The notes: generated from the letters alone by a model not told the origin. DNA of 64,000 nucleotides from Imbricaverruca yamaguchii (GCA_034440575.1 JAOTOL010001000.1:1-64000); one strand, 5' to 3'; shown: positions 1-11,743, numbered from the stretch's first letter. Program-made: numbers and translations.

Positions 1-1590
1 CTTCCTGCTCTTATATTTCACACTTCTATTAATGAGTCCCAGCATTCTGAGTGCCCTATTTCTAGCTGAGATACATTGTTTTTCTGCTTTAAGGTCTTTT
101 GAGACCAACACACCTAAGTCCTTTCCTCTTCAATAACATCCAGTTCCCTCCCTCCCATTTTATAACTGAATGTCTCGCCTGCAGACCCTATATGCATAAC
201 CTTACACTTATCATAGTTGAAAGTCATCTGCCATTGATCAGCCCACTCTTTTAGGTCGTCCAAATCTAGTTGAATATTACTAGATTGATCTCTGCTGTTA
301 GCCACTCCTACCAGCTTGATGTCATCAGCAAATTTGAACACTCTATTCCTCAGCCCTACTTCAATGTTGTTCACAAAGATGATAAAGAGGAGGGGCCCTA
401 GAACAGAGCCCTGTGGCACTCCACTCAGAACATCTTTCCAACCAGATTTACATCCATTCAATACTACCCTTTGTTTCCTTCCTGCAACCATGCTTCAATC
501 CAATGTAGAACTTTTCCTACAATCCCATGTTGTTGTAATTGATGAATTAACCTTCCATGTGGAACTTTATCAAAAGCTTTGCTAAAGTCCAAGTACACAA
601 CATCCATCCTGCTTTCATTGTCTACTTCTTTGGTAACATACTCAATGAACTCCAATAGGTTAGTTAAACAAGACCTTTGAGATCGAAATCCATGTTGAGT
701 ATCCCTTAAAAGGTTGTGCCTATCAAGATGAATCTGAACATTCTGTTTAACCAGCTTTTCTAGTACTTTGCAAACTAATGAGGTCAAACTGACTGGCCTG
801 TAGTTTCCTACACTCTTCCTATTTCCCTTTTTGAAAATTGGTACTACACTTGCATTTCTCAATCTTCAGGTACTTCTGAATACTCCATAGATCGCCTGAA
901 AATGATACCTAGGGGAGTTGCTAAAGCTTTAGCACACTCTACTAAGATCCTAACATATATTTCATCTGGTCCGGAAGCTTTATTAGGTTTTATATTCTGC
1001 AACTGCTTCTCTACGGCTTCTGTAGTTATTGTAAGATCCTCCAGCATATCACCTGCCATGGCATGGCCTACAGATGTTCCTATTGTACCAGAATTATCTT
1101 TAGTGAAGACTGATGAGAATTGCTTGCTTAGGGATTCCACAATGTCGCAATCATCAACCACTATTTCCCCATCTACCTCCAGTGGTCTACACTACACTTT
1201 TTAGCCTTAAATTTATAGAAGCTAAAGAATCTCTTAGCATTACCTGCTGAACATTCTCGAGCAAAGTTGATTTCAGCAAGTCTTTTAGATGCTCTAACAC
1301 ACCTCCTAACTTTATTTCTAGCTATTCTATATGATTCTAGGTTTAACCCAGAGTTAGTATCTTTTAGTTTCTTGAATGCTTGTTTCTTTGAGTCCAGTAA
1401 TTGCTTAACTTCCTAGTCAGCCACGAAGGGTGCTTAACCCTGTTTGATCTAATTTGCCTACTGGGAATGAACCTATCCTGACCCTGAAATAGCTTATCTT
1501 TTATCATTGTCCACATTTCATAAGCATCTAAGCCATTCAATATGACTTCCCAATTAATTTCACTTAGGAAGCTCCTGAACTCACTGTATA
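1..1590 (-). pseudogene. CR1-like LINE, 5'-truncated, reverse transcriptase broken by frameshifts
   Basis: The minus strand encodes the endonuclease-RT linker and the reverse transcriptase of a CR1-like non-LTR retrotransposon. From about 1585 down, the translation shows the linker (FRSFLSEINWEVIL, then IRSNRVKHPSWLTRK), then NKASGPD, VVPIFKKG, YRPVSLTS, the catalytic block YLDFSKAFDKVPH, GVPQGSVLGPLLF and FADDIKLV, then a post-catalytic KDLGVLVSKDLKAEKQC segment that runs off the window edge at base 1. The endonuclease is absent, consistent with 5' truncation near 1590. The frame breaks at about 850 (a base missing between the SEVPED and RNASVVP blocks) and at about 480 (just before GRKQRVV), so this copy cannot make a working protein. 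The motifs are seen directly; the CR1 assignment rests on the linker and the FADD motif. Confidence 0.9.
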
Positions 1591-2456
1591 TGTAAGGATT
1601 ATGGGAATAATATTGTAATGTAAAGTAAGATCAATGTATATTTTGTGTTGTTTTTTTGGTTTATTTTTATGTATTTTGTTATTTATTTGTTGAGTTTAAT
1701 TTGGGGGGATTTGTGGCACACTCCATATGGCCCATTTTGATAGTTTTATTTATGGGGGAACAAAGCCAACATTGTGGCAGTGGAAGTCATTATATAACTC
1801 ATTTCCCCCAACAACATATAACACTACGTACCTGGCGGTCACGCATAATGACCACATCCAGACACATACAAAATGCCAATGGGATGAATGTCGACAATTT
1901 GACAAAATGGAATAAAAAAATATGATTAAGATAAAAACGAACATCAGATGCAAGGGAAAATGAGAGAAGTGATCCGCAGACAATGTCAGACCTAGCCCAT
2001 GACTATGAAGGTCGGTTGTAAAGCGTTTAGATGGGATCATGTAATGCACAGTGACCAAGTTGGTGATGCTATATGACCTACCAGCTGAATGTGTCGTAAA
2101 AAGAACCCCAAGGTTATTCTTCTGTGCCCATGACTGTTGGTCCAGTCTCAGGCTGTTGCTGATGCCTTGGCTTTCTACAGGGTTGATCCATAAATTTGTG
2201 TGAAGGTAGGGTGCCTTTTGGTATCTTTAGGCTGAAATCAGTTGACTGGGGAAGGGTGCACTGAAGCCTTCTAGAGAAGTGCCGATGCTCCTTGAGAACC
2301 CGGCACCACCTGTCCATGGGTTTGCTTAATCCATCCTTTTTAACTACAGTGATGCACTGTGATTCGTCTCCTGTGTATGCAAGCAAAATTCCAAAATGCA
2401 TACATATGTGCATACCCGCATATATACATGCATAAATACATGCATGCATGTGTATA
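1591..2456. other. Unassigned AT-rich sequence
   Basis: No convincing gene. Short frames on both strands lack recognisable motifs. GTGTCGTAAAA at about 2092-2102 resembles the tail shared by the window's SINEs, but no promoter boxes precede it. Confidence 0.4.
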
Positions 2457-2901
2457 CCCATAGGTATGAAGTAGACAGGTGACCTTAGTTGATATCATAT
2501 GGCATTTGGGGTTATGCTAAGACACACAAAGACGAGTCACAGAGCAACACTGTGGTCTCTGAGGATGATCTAAGTGAAGCAGAATAGTTTGTGCATTAAA
2601 GAAGTAGGCAAACACACAAATAAGCCCTAAATTACATACACATACACACACACATGCTTATATATATACATATGCGTGCTTATATATATGTATGTATATG
2701 TGTGTATGCATGTGTGTGCATGTGTATGTGATTTACGGCTTATTGTTTATTCGCCTATTTTTTTTAATCCACAAACTATTCTTCACTTAGATCACCCTCA
2801 GAGACCAGTGTTTCCATGTGATTCGTCTCTGTGTGTCTTAGCATAATCCGAAATGCTGTATGGTGTCAACTAAGGTCACCTGTCTTCTGCATACTCATGG
2901 G
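2457..2901. repeat. Foldback element with about 190 bp inverted arms
   Basis: The left arm starts CCCATAGGTATGAAGTAGAC at 2457 and runs through GGTGACCTTAGTTGA, GTTATGCTAAGACACACA, GTCTCTGAGGATGATCTAAG and GTGAAG to about 2640. The right arm, read from 2901 backwards, repeats the same blocks in the same order with scattered mismatches. The centre is a TA/TG microsatellite. This is the structure of a foldback or MITE-like element; no coding sequence lies inside. Target duplications are not clear. Confidence 0.85.
2636..2732. repeat. CA/TA/TG microsatellite at the centre of the foldback
   Basis: Short runs of CACACA, TATATATA, TGTGTATG and TGTGTGCATG form the loop of the inverted repeat at 2457-2901. 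Confidence 0.85.
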
Positions 2902-2947
2902 CAGGATAATTATAGTGTTTCATACGTTTCGGCAAGCGTATTTAGAC

Positions 2948-3290
2948 TTTCGGCAAGCGATGCAATCAGCATCCGTGCTGTGCTATCAAAGGATGCAGTT
3001 AACGTTGAAGAATGTTGATGTCCATATGTTCGATATTATGTCCATATCCGCTATCCTATTGTATATTTATTTTCACAATCCCTCGTGTCAAACTGAGTAA
3101 TGCTGCGTATTGTGTCTTCTTGACATTGTGACATAACTTATACAGCTGAACCGTGCCCGGCAGGTGTGCAGCCCGTATGCGCTATACGGTGTCCGCGACT
3201 GCTGTCACGCGTGTATGCGGCTGCAGGATCATTGGCACAATCATATGATGCCAGCTTCAGTGAACGCATGTCATACAGTCATATTGGCAG
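2948..3290 (+). repeat. Direct duplication, copy 1
   Basis: Starts TTTCGGCAAGCGATGCAATC and includes GATATTATGTCCATATCCGC, TTATACAGCTGAAC, GTGCCCGGCAGGTGTGCAG and the GCATGTCATA end. The same ordered blocks return at 3974-4312 with moderate divergence. Its open frame encodes nothing recognisable. Confidence 0.85.
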
Positions 3291-3973
3291 TGAGGAAATA
3301 ACGTGGCTGCACCAGCAATGCGCTGACATCCTACAAGCGAATCGTCACAGGGCGTACGCTTAACGTTCGCACGGTCAGTTAGCCAACATGATGCGGATGC
3401 ATCGTCACTGATGGTGTGTCAAAAGGTCGGCAGTGCCAAGATGCGTCTTCTGACGCGGCGTCGATGAGAGCGAGCCCTGGGACTGAATCGATTGGATCAC
3501 ACGTCGCACGGCTGATGTCTCCGTGATCGCACGCCACCTGACGGAAGCGTTGTGGAACACCATCGCAATGCCAGTGACAGGAGCCATCGTTGTACGGTTG
3601 CAACATTAGTGAGCGAACGAGGACGCTGTACCCGCAGCGTCAGTAGATTTATAAACCGTAGCGTCAGAATCCGTCGTCAAGTACTCCGAAGCGTTATTGA
3701 GTGCAAGTCACATTGGTGGTGGCATCAGGGAGATGCGCTGTAAGGTCCTAGCATTGTGGAACATGACCATGTGGCTGATAGCGATCGACCCGTCATGTCG
3801 CAACAAACACGGTGAACATGATCGCACGTGCTGAGCTAGGGTTACCTTTGGCGTGAAATACAGTAGTATTTTCGTCTACCACAGATCACACCCAGTGCGA
3901 AATGAAATGGTTACCTTGGCAATGTATTTCATTTGATTCGTTCGTGATGTGCCGTACCTGTGGACAATTTATT
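3291..3973. other. Unique spacer between the two duplicated blocks
   Basis: Moderately GC-rich sequence with overlapping short frames on both strands and no recognised domain. It separates the two copies of the 340 bp duplication. Confidence 0.4.
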
Positions 3974-4306
3974 CCGGCTTTCGGCAGCGATACAATCAGC
4001 ATCCATGTTGTGCTATCCAGAGAGTGATCTAGTTGATATGGAACAATGTTGGTGTCCATATGCTCGATATTATGTCCATATCCGCTGTTCCGTTATATAT
4101 TTATTTCTACCACCCATCGTGTCAAGCTGAATAATACTGTGTCTTGTGTCTTTTTCTTGACCTTGTGACCTAGCTTATACAGCTGAACAGTGCCCAGCAG
4201 GTGTGCAGCTCGTGCGCACTATGCGGTGTCCGCGTCTGCCGTCACACGGCATGCGACTGCAGGAACATTTGGCACAGTCATATGATGCGAGCTTCGGTGA
4301 TCACAT

Positions 4307-4312
<6 letters not shown>
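3974..4312 (+). repeat. Direct duplication, copy 2
   Basis: Colinear with 2948-3290: CTTTCGGCAGCGATACAATC, GATATTATGTCCATATCCGC, TTATACAGCTGAAC, GTGCCCAGCAGGTGTGCAG, and the end GATCACATGGCATA. A (TA)n tract begins exactly where similarity ends. Confidence 0.85.

Positions 4313-4340
<28 letters not shown>
4310..4340. repeat. (TA)n microsatellite
   Basis: Uninterrupted TA dinucleotides directly after the second duplicated block. Confidence 0.97.
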
Positions 4341-4341
<1 letters not shown>

Positions 4342-5352
4342 TAGTTATGATGGAATGTTGCCGTAGCCGTGAAGGGACTAGAGCATTTCGCCGTATTTGT
4401 GCGTATAACGTGAGCTGCAGCAACTCCGCGAAGCTTTAACACCAAGGGGGACATGTACCGAATATTATGTGTGTTGCACTTCACGATACCCTGCTGTTCC
4501 CACCAACCTGTGATGCTTCGGGTTGCTATCGTATATCCATGTGTCAGGCTAATAAAGCTGGATATCTACACAAACAAAACAATCCGTGACCTTCACCCAG
4601 GTATGTCGTTTTATGAAAATGATTGGGGTGGCTCAAGTGTCCGAAGATATGGACGGTGTCCTCGCAAGCACACTGAGCACATAAGCACGTAAAATGCTAT
4701 TGCGTATTGATTATAAGCCGCATTATTTGACTAAGACATATCGAATGCAATATATGAAGTGCATCGCGGTATGAAAAGACGCAGACACGTTCTTTATTTC
4801 GCATTTCTCAAGGTTTTGAATGCACATCCGATACGCGGAACTTCTCGGTTGACATTCTACCACACCATTCATCACTAAATCCAACGGCAGGGCAATCGTG
4901 ATGGGGCCCCTAAACCGACATGAGAGGCCTCGGACCAATGTGAGAATCCCTGGACTGACATGTGGGGCCACATCTCCACATGGCGGCCGATGTGACGAAT
5001 TATATATCATCGGAGAGGAAACGAGATGAACTCTCAGGCGGTGTAATGTTTTCGGACATATGCGCTCCAAACTACCTTGATAAATGTCACAAAGACTAAT
5101 ACCTGCTATGGTGCTATGCCGTCAGAAACTACACGCAGTTATATATGGTGTTCATCATGATTAGAGTATCATGCTCTATGATCCACGCGCAATACTCAAA
5201 AAGCAACATAACCTTACTTCCATATTTTTTTCGTTTGCATCGCTGTCCATCATATCTGCACCGAGAATGTATGAAGAAATCCCGACTCAAATAGCCCAGC
5301 TATTTATGAACGCCCCTCTTAACTGGTACTTAGATGATGACCAGGACGTCAT
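4341..5352. other. Unassigned intergenic sequence
   Basis: No recognisable gene or repeat. Short open frames lack motifs and codon bias. Confidence 0.4.
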
Positions 5353-5355
5353 ATT

Positions 5356-5393
<38 letters not shown>

Positions 5394-5405
5394 TATAGAT
5401 ATATG

Positions 5406-5458
<53 letters not shown>

Positions 5459-5484
5459 ATATATACGTATATACATATATACTT
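5353..5484. repeat. Compound TA/GTATA microsatellite
   Basis: Long (TA)n runs interrupted by GTATATACATA motifs. It generates spurious Tyr-Ile-rich frames on both strands. Confidence 0.97.
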
Positions 5485-6112
5485 ATCAGTTGTTATTATA
5501 TTGTTATTACAGGACACTGACACTGAGGTTGGACTACTCGCATATCCATCAAAATTGCACACGGGTAGGCCACGTACTAATGTCTCACGGCCACATGCGA
5601 CCGCATACGGCTTCTTTCCGAATTAGCTCGGTTTATTACTGGGACCCTGTCTGGGTGTTGGAATTTATGACTCTATGACTAATTTTAATGTCATTATGTA
5701 ACCGTATTAGATGGTAGAACGAACTTCTAGCGATCTGTCACACGCTTATATCAGGCCACCACAAGCTATACACGGCATTTGAGAAAGTTAAAAAGGCCCC
5801 TCTCGGCTTTGGATGTCGGACCAATAGTCGCCGTCTTACTTCATCACCTGTCTGATTTAGTTAAGGTTTAACTTCACCTCGGTTTTTAGCCATCAATCTG
5901 ATGCCAATGCCAAAGTGGCATCAATCTGATTTTATTAGCATGAAGAGGGGGCAGAAGATAGTAAATTGCATGAAGGATATTATCCGATAATGCAAAACAT
6001 TGCATAGCAGAAGATATGACACTGGACGCCTTTGCTGTTGCTAACAGCGTTGATGCCATTGACGCATATGTCTGCATTTGCTAGAGGTACCTCCCACGGA
6101 TACCTTATACAT

Positions 6113-6114
<2 letters not shown>
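5485..6114. other. Unassigned intergenic sequence
   Basis: No gene or repeat structure that I can support. Confidence 0.4.
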
Positions 6115-6164
<50 letters not shown>

Positions 6165-6166
6165 CA
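6115..6166. repeat. (TA)n(TG)n microsatellite
   Basis: About 28 bp of TA followed by about 22 bp of TG. Confidence 0.97.
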
Positions 6167-6852
6167 TGTGGATATATATGTATATACATATTCCTAGTAA
6201 ACATGCCGACAGCGGCTCGCTGTCAGCTGGTGAGTGGAATGCTCGCCAATTTCGACATGCAGCCGACACCTAGCTGACATCCAGCCGACGGCAGACTGGT
6301 CCAGTCGGGCGGCACGCCGCGGGCCATGGTAGCATTGATACGGCAGACCCGTGATGGCACCGTCTGACGAATTCTCCCACCAGAGTCAGATGTTGCCTGG
6401 TACAGAAACTGTGAAACTGCCGGAAGATGACATATTTTCCCGAAGTTTTCCAACATCCCAGGAGGATTCGGGCCTCGGAACTCAGTGGCGGCGAAGCCTA
6501 TGCACAACCGCAATAACTATAGGTATTACAGACAAGGACATTGATGCCACTCCTATGCTCTTCCGGAGACCAATGGAAAGTCATATGCATTCGTGGTATT
6601 CTGTTACTAAAATGTACTCTGGAGTAACTTCCCGCATCCGTTAATCCAATCACTGCCCACCTCTCGCTGCGCGAATTATACAGGCCGTCATGCGAGCCGG
6701 TTGACATTTGAATTGGTTACTTGGCGCGCAATGTAACGGCTTGCGCGTCAACGACTTGACCGACGTACTAGCGGCCCACGTACTGTTTTGACTCACAAAT
6801 GAATTTTCGCCGATAAGCACAGCAATGCTGTTGTCCAGAGAGCTGATTTCAA
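6167..6852. other. Unassigned intergenic sequence
   Basis: Two overlapping frames of about 95 codons occupy opposite strands near 6220-6640, but neither has a recognisable domain. I see no supported gene. Confidence 0.35.
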
Positions 6853-6889
6853 GAAGAGAGAGAGAGAGAGAGAGAGACAGAGACAGAGG

Positions 6890-6947
<58 letters not shown>

Positions 6948-6975
6948 TAGACAGACAGCCAGACAGACAGACAGA
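6853..6975. repeat. (AG)n(ACAG)n microsatellite
   Basis: AG dinucleotides grade into more than 20 ACAG tetranucleotides, interrupted by single TAGACAG and CCAGACAG units. Confidence 0.97.
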
Positions 6976-7049
6976 TCGCAAAAAACAATAGCATCACATA
7001 TTCAATTAAAAGGGAATATGCCACCCGTTCCCAATTGGGCAGTAACTCT

Positions 7050-7790
7050 TCACGTTACGTTCCTAAAACTTGGACCCGAATGGAATGAACGTTTATTTTG
7101 CATGCTTTGGCACGGGTCAATCAATTCTATAACTTTCGATTTCTGCCCTTCTGCAAGGGGTGCTTCCCGAGAACCAATTTTGAAAGAAATCGGAGGCGTC
7201 CAACCTCGATGACATTTTACTTTTGACCCTAAATATATCTGTGGTGTTGTGTAATACGTCTTCTTGTGTTTGCTCATGTTAATCAGGATGCCGAGCTCTA
7301 CCAGTATGCTGGCTTTCATGATGTTCCACTGGGAAGCATCAAGTATTGATTTAGCTTGACGTGCAGTTTGCCATTGGTGTTTTGTTTTTAATCGCTGCAT
7401 GAACACACCGGGAAATATTTTGGCCCAATAATCCAGCTGTTCATGAAGGCCTTTGTCAGCCTTCATGCTCAGGACCGTCAGCGCATCTTGGACTATATGT
7501 GTGGCAATCTTGAAACGATTATGAGAGATCGACCTTAATGATCCCGACTTCGACCTTGAGTATTTCAGCTGTTTACGAACGCCCCTCTTAGCCTGTATAC
7601 TCATGATGATCAGTGCATCAAGTACTACCCGTGCAACAATTTTGAAGGAAATCTATACGAGGCCGGTCTCGATGGCCTTTGGTCCTTGGCTCCGGAAATC
7701 TCCGTAGATTTTTGTGATAGGGCTTCTTAAATATGCTCATGATAATCAGTGCACCAAGCTCAACTGGTAGATTCTCGGACAAATGTACGC
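7050..7790. repeat. Divergent dispersed repeat family, block 1
   Basis: Contains repeated versions of a unit with CAGCTGTTTACGAACGCCCC, CTTAGCCTGTATACTCATGA, GATCAGTGCATCAAGTACTA and ATTTTGAAGGAAATCT, followed by GACCT...TTTGACC. The same unit recurs several times at 9140-10520. A second unit type (GCTCATGTTAATCAGGATGC, ACCAGTATGCTGG, ATGATGTTCCA, AATCGCTGCATGAACAC) also recurs there. The 184-codon minus frame at 7050-7604 lies in this repeat and has no recognised domain, so I do not call it a gene. Confidence 0.7.
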
Positions 7791-7794
7791 ATGA

Positions 7795-8435
7795 CGATAC
7801 ACCTAAGTAAATGTAAGTAAGCAAATGCACGTATGCATAAAGGTACGTATGACAAATGTACGCAAGATACGTCAGCGCAAACGTACGTACGCGCAAATGG
7901 AAGTTCGTGTAACCGAGATATATCACTGCTGTTATTTTAATGTATGCACGTGATCCAAAAATACATCATCGCAGATATGCGTAAGCGCAAATGGACGTAA
8001 GCGCAAGCATAAGTATGCGTAAGTGTACGTAAACGCAAAAGTACGCTAGCATAAATGTATGTAAGCGCAAATGTCCGTATCCGCAATTATATATCAGAGC
8101 AGATATACGAATGCGCAGAAGTACGTAATCGCAAATGTACGTACGCGTGTTTGCGAATATGCGTCAGCGCAAAAGTATGTCAGAGCAAATGCATACAGGC
8201 ACATATGGACGTATGCGCAAACTTACATGAGGTAGATGAACGTAAGTGCAGATGTACAAAGGCGCAAAAATACTCATGAGAAATAGATGAATGGCAGATG
8301 TACACAAGAGCAATTATGCGCATGGTAAAGGTCCATAAGTGAATATACGTAAGCGCAAGTGTGCGTATGGCATACGTATCCAGCCAAACGTATGAAAACG
8401 TAAAGATACGTATGCGTAATTGTACGCGCATTGGC
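7795..8435. repeat. 16-bp satellite array, forward half
   Basis: Degenerate tandem copies of a 16-bp unit close to CGTAAGCGCAAATGTA. The following half (8436-9135) carries the reverse complement of the same unit. Confidence 0.85.
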
Positions 8436-9135
8436 TTATACATACATTTACTTTACGTACATGTGCGTTTACATACTTGTACGTTTACGTACATTTGCTC
8501 TTATATGCCTTTATTCTTACATACATTTGCACTTACGTACATTTGCGCATATGTACCTTTGCACATACGCTCCTTTACGCATAGGTGCTTTTGGAGATTA
8601 TGTACATTTCGCTTACGTACATTTAGACATGCGCATAATTGCACATGTCTGTATTTGCTCTTAGGTACATTTGTGCTTACGTACATCTGCGCATACATAC
8701 ATTTGTGCATGCGCACATTTGCGTATACGTACTTTTGCTCTGACGTGCCTTTGTTCATTCGTACTTCTGTGCGTACGTACATTTACGCATACGTACAGTT
8801 GCACATCCGTACATTTGCGCTTGCGTACATCTACGCATGCGTACATTTGTACATGCGTTCATTTGCGCATACGTACATTTGCCATCTGTACTTTTGCGCT
8901 TGCGTATAATTACGAACATGTTATGCATACGTATATTTGCGTCTCCGAACATTAGAGCATACACACTTTTGCACTTCCGTACATTTGCGTATACGTACAT
9001 TTGCGCTTAACTACATTTGTCATACGTACATATGCGCTGACGAACGATTACCATACGTACATCTATGCCTACGTACATTTGCTTCGGTACATTTCAGTAT
9101 GGACATCTGTCACGCATACATTTGCTTTACGTACA
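8436..9135. repeat. 16-bp satellite array, inverted half
   Basis: Degenerate tandem copies of about CGTACATTTGCGCATA. The spacing of 16 is clear at 8824-8888, where successive units begin CGTACATT, CGTACATC, CGTACATT and CGTTCATT. It is the reverse complement of the array at 7795-8435. Open frames of up to 182 codons are an artefact: three units make 16 residues. Confidence 0.9.
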
Positions 9136-9139
9136 GTTG

Positions 9140-9903
9140 TCCGTTTACCCTACCAGTATGCTAGTTTTCACGATGCTCCCCCTGTAAAAATGAAATTTCA
9201 ATGTTGCTTGATGTGCATATTGATATTCGTTTTGTGCTATTAATCGCTACATATGCACACCCAGAAATGTTTGGACACAAATAATCCAGCCGTTTATGAA
9301 CGACCATCTTGGCTTGTATGCTCATGAGGGTTAGTTCATCCTATAATAAATGTGTGCCTATTTTGAATGAATTATAAGAAGTCCCACCCCAATGACCCCG
9401 CCCTCTGAGATTTTATGCTGATGATGGTCAGTGCATCAATTACTCCGCGTGTACAAACTTTGAAGAAAATCTGAATAGTCCGACCTCATTGACCCTGACC
9501 CTTGCTCAACTGTTTAGCAACGCCGCTTTATCATTCATGCCCATGGTCGTCAGTTAGTCCTTGACTACATGTGTGCCATTAACAATATATATCAGTGGTC
9601 CGACCACAATGATCTCGACCTTTGATCTTGAATAACTCAGCTGTTTATGAACGGCCCTCTTAGCCTTTGTGTTCATGATGATCCGTGCATCAATTATGAC
9701 TATTCCACCAATTTTTAACGGAATCTGAAGAATCCAACCTCAATAACTCTAACCTTTGACATTACATATCTCAGCTGATCGTGAATGCTCCTCTTAGCTT
9801 GTATGCTCATGTAATTAGTGTATCGAGTACTACCCATCTGCTAATTTCGAAGGAAATATCGATGACCTTTGACCTTTGACCATGAATATCCCAGTGGTGT
9901 TTT
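9140..9903. repeat. Divergent dispersed repeat family, block 2
   Basis: Resumes the family seen at 7050-7790. The ACCAGTATGCTAG...CACGATG block is at 9151, followed by at least four diverged copies of the unit with CAGC(T/C)GTTTATGAACG, CTTAGC/CTTGGC, GTATGCTCATGA, TCAG.GCATC and ATTTTGAA, each ending in a TGACC-rich segment. Spacing is roughly 110-130 bp. No coding function is seen. Confidence 0.7.
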
Positions 9904-10097
9904 GCAATGCGGCTTCTTCTTGGGGACGAGTGGCCTAGGGGTAAGTTACTCGTCTCACAATCGAAAGGTTGTGGGTTCGAGTCTCACCTGTCACTACTCT
10001 TCGCCCGCGACCAATCGGCGTGAGAGATTGGCGACGCTACGTGACTCAACGGTCGATGTGTCGTAAAACCTATAACCAACCAGCAATGCGGCTTCTT
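9904..10097 (+). mobile_element. tRNA-derived SINE with 15-bp target site duplication
   Basis: The body is 9919-10082, flanked by exact copies of GCAATGCGGCTTCTT at 9904-9918 and 10083-10097. The 5' part is tRNA-like: box A TGGCCTAGGGG at 9931-9941, box B GGTTCGAGTC at 9974-9983, and a T-stem GTGGG/CTCAC. The 3' part carries GACCAATCGGCGTGAGAG and GTCGATGTGTCGTAAAACC and ends in AACCAACCA. The anticodon arm pairs poorly, so this is a SINE head and not a working tRNA gene. RNA polymerase III transcription from boxes A and B is expected from the family. A LINE partner would supply mobilisation; its identity is not shown here. Confidence 0.93.
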
Positions 10098-10520
10098 GAT
10101 TGTGCTCACGATAATCAGTGTACCGAGGTCCACCAGCATGCTCGTTTCCACGATGTTCCACATGTAGGGATCGAATATCAATCTAACTTGACGTGCAAGT
10201 TAAAAAAGAAAAGCTTCGTGCTTTGAATCGCTGCCTTGGTCCAGGATAATTTTTCCAGGAGAGGTTTTGATACACATAATTTTGCTTTCATGAACGTCCC
10301 TTCAGGTTTTATGCTCATGGTCATCAATGCATTCAAGAGTACATTTGTGCCCATTTTGAAGGAATTATGAGGAGTTCACGACCTGAATGACCCAGACGTT
10401 TTACCTGGAATATCTCAGCTGTTTAAGGGCGCCCTGCTTAGCTTTTATAGTCATGATGATCAGTTCATCCAGTACTGCATGTGTACCAATTTTGAAGGAA
10501 TTCTGAAGAGTGTATTTCTT
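10098..10520. repeat. Divergent dispersed repeat family, block 3
   Basis: Continues the family interrupted by the SINE: GTGCTCACGATAATCAGTGTA, CACCAGCATGCTCG, ACGATGTTCCACATG, AATCGCTGCC, then CAGCTGTTTAAGGGCGCCC, ATGATGATCAGTTCATC and CCAATTTTGAAGGAATTCTG. It matches the order at 7270-7640. Confidence 0.7.
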
Positions 10521-11743
10521 AGATATTCGGCGAATTTACGAAATGAATATGAATATGAATATGTCGTCACTTTGACGAATTTATGGCAGGCTGGAACTAA
10601 ACCAGCGGCATTCCTTTGGGGACACTTGGTTTTTCTAGACACAAAATCTCTATAATTTGTTGAGAATTTCCCGGCTCAAGAATTTTGTAGCCTTTTTGAA
10701 GCACACAGCAAATGCGGCCTGCCATCTGTCGGCACGCAAGTAAGCTCTGGTGCATAATACTTACGTTGTCATCTAGCGGTAGAATTCAGAACTATTTTTG
10801 GAACTTATGACACCGGGTACTTGTGAATTCGTCCTACCCGCAGATATTCTAGAAGTCAGCTTTGGAACTTATGAATCTTGGTACTTATGACTTTGGGTAC
10901 TTGTGATACGGACCCTAATATTTGAATGCGATTGCTTGCAAGTGGCCGTGGGTGTATGTTTTTGCAACATGCTAGCATATGGAGCACACTCCATTGCAAA
11001 ATAGTAATATATTACGCCTAAGTTGCAACTGAAATCGCTTTTTAAAAATGGCAGCGATTTAAGCAGCAAAAGCCAGTTATGCAGCGTTTTAGACAGTGAT
11101 TCCTGCCATATTGTGCATTTGCACGATTATGGCTTGTGTGTGACATGCATCGTGAACCCTGTTCTTGTGTACTTTAAGTGCAAGGTTAAGTGGTTCTACT
11201 GTTGAGTCCTTAGTTAATGGATCGTGATCCATTTTATTCATGGATCATTATACTTAGATGCATGCATCATGATGCTCAGATTCATGATGCATAGCTGATG
11301 CTACCTTTATTGCTGTGAACACTGCCGGATCCAAGAGGGCCATTCCGGCCATGGCCCCCCGAAACGCCTTAAAGGGGGGCCATCATGTCTTTTGCCCCCC
11401 CCCCCCCCCGAAGCCAACAGAGGTAGACTAAATTAAAATACGGCAACTTTGAAAATAGCGCTCTGGGTGAAAGAATCTCGAATTTTAAAGGTATTTTCAT
11501 AATTGCTTAAAAGCTCAATATGGTAGCATGGTAGATTCTGACGCACGTCGAGGGTTCTATGCTGTTTAAGTTCTGTTTACAGCAAGAGTTGACAAAATCA
11601 GCAGTTTCATTATTCCTTAGTCAGATAGCTTCATGAATTTAGTTTAGCTAGTAACGGGCAAGCAAACCCAGTGAGCACGACTTCGAAAGCTAAATTTGAA
11701 CAGAATGTTTTGTGCGTGTGTCCAATTAAGCCCAGTTGCAGCA
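10521..11743. other. Unassigned intergenic sequence with a poly-C run
   Basis: No supported gene. Local features are a small direct repeat of TTTGGAACTTATGA...GGTACTTGTGA at 10797-10915 and a long C homopolymer at about 11394-11409. Confidence 0.45.

Noticed and set aside
8055..9000. Several Cys/Tyr/His-rich frames of 60-182 codons
   Set aside because: They are translations of the 16-bp satellite in different frames and strands.
9919..9990. Functional tRNA gene
   Set aside because: Boxes A and B are good, but the anticodon stem pairs poorly and the unit continues into a SINE body between exact target duplications.
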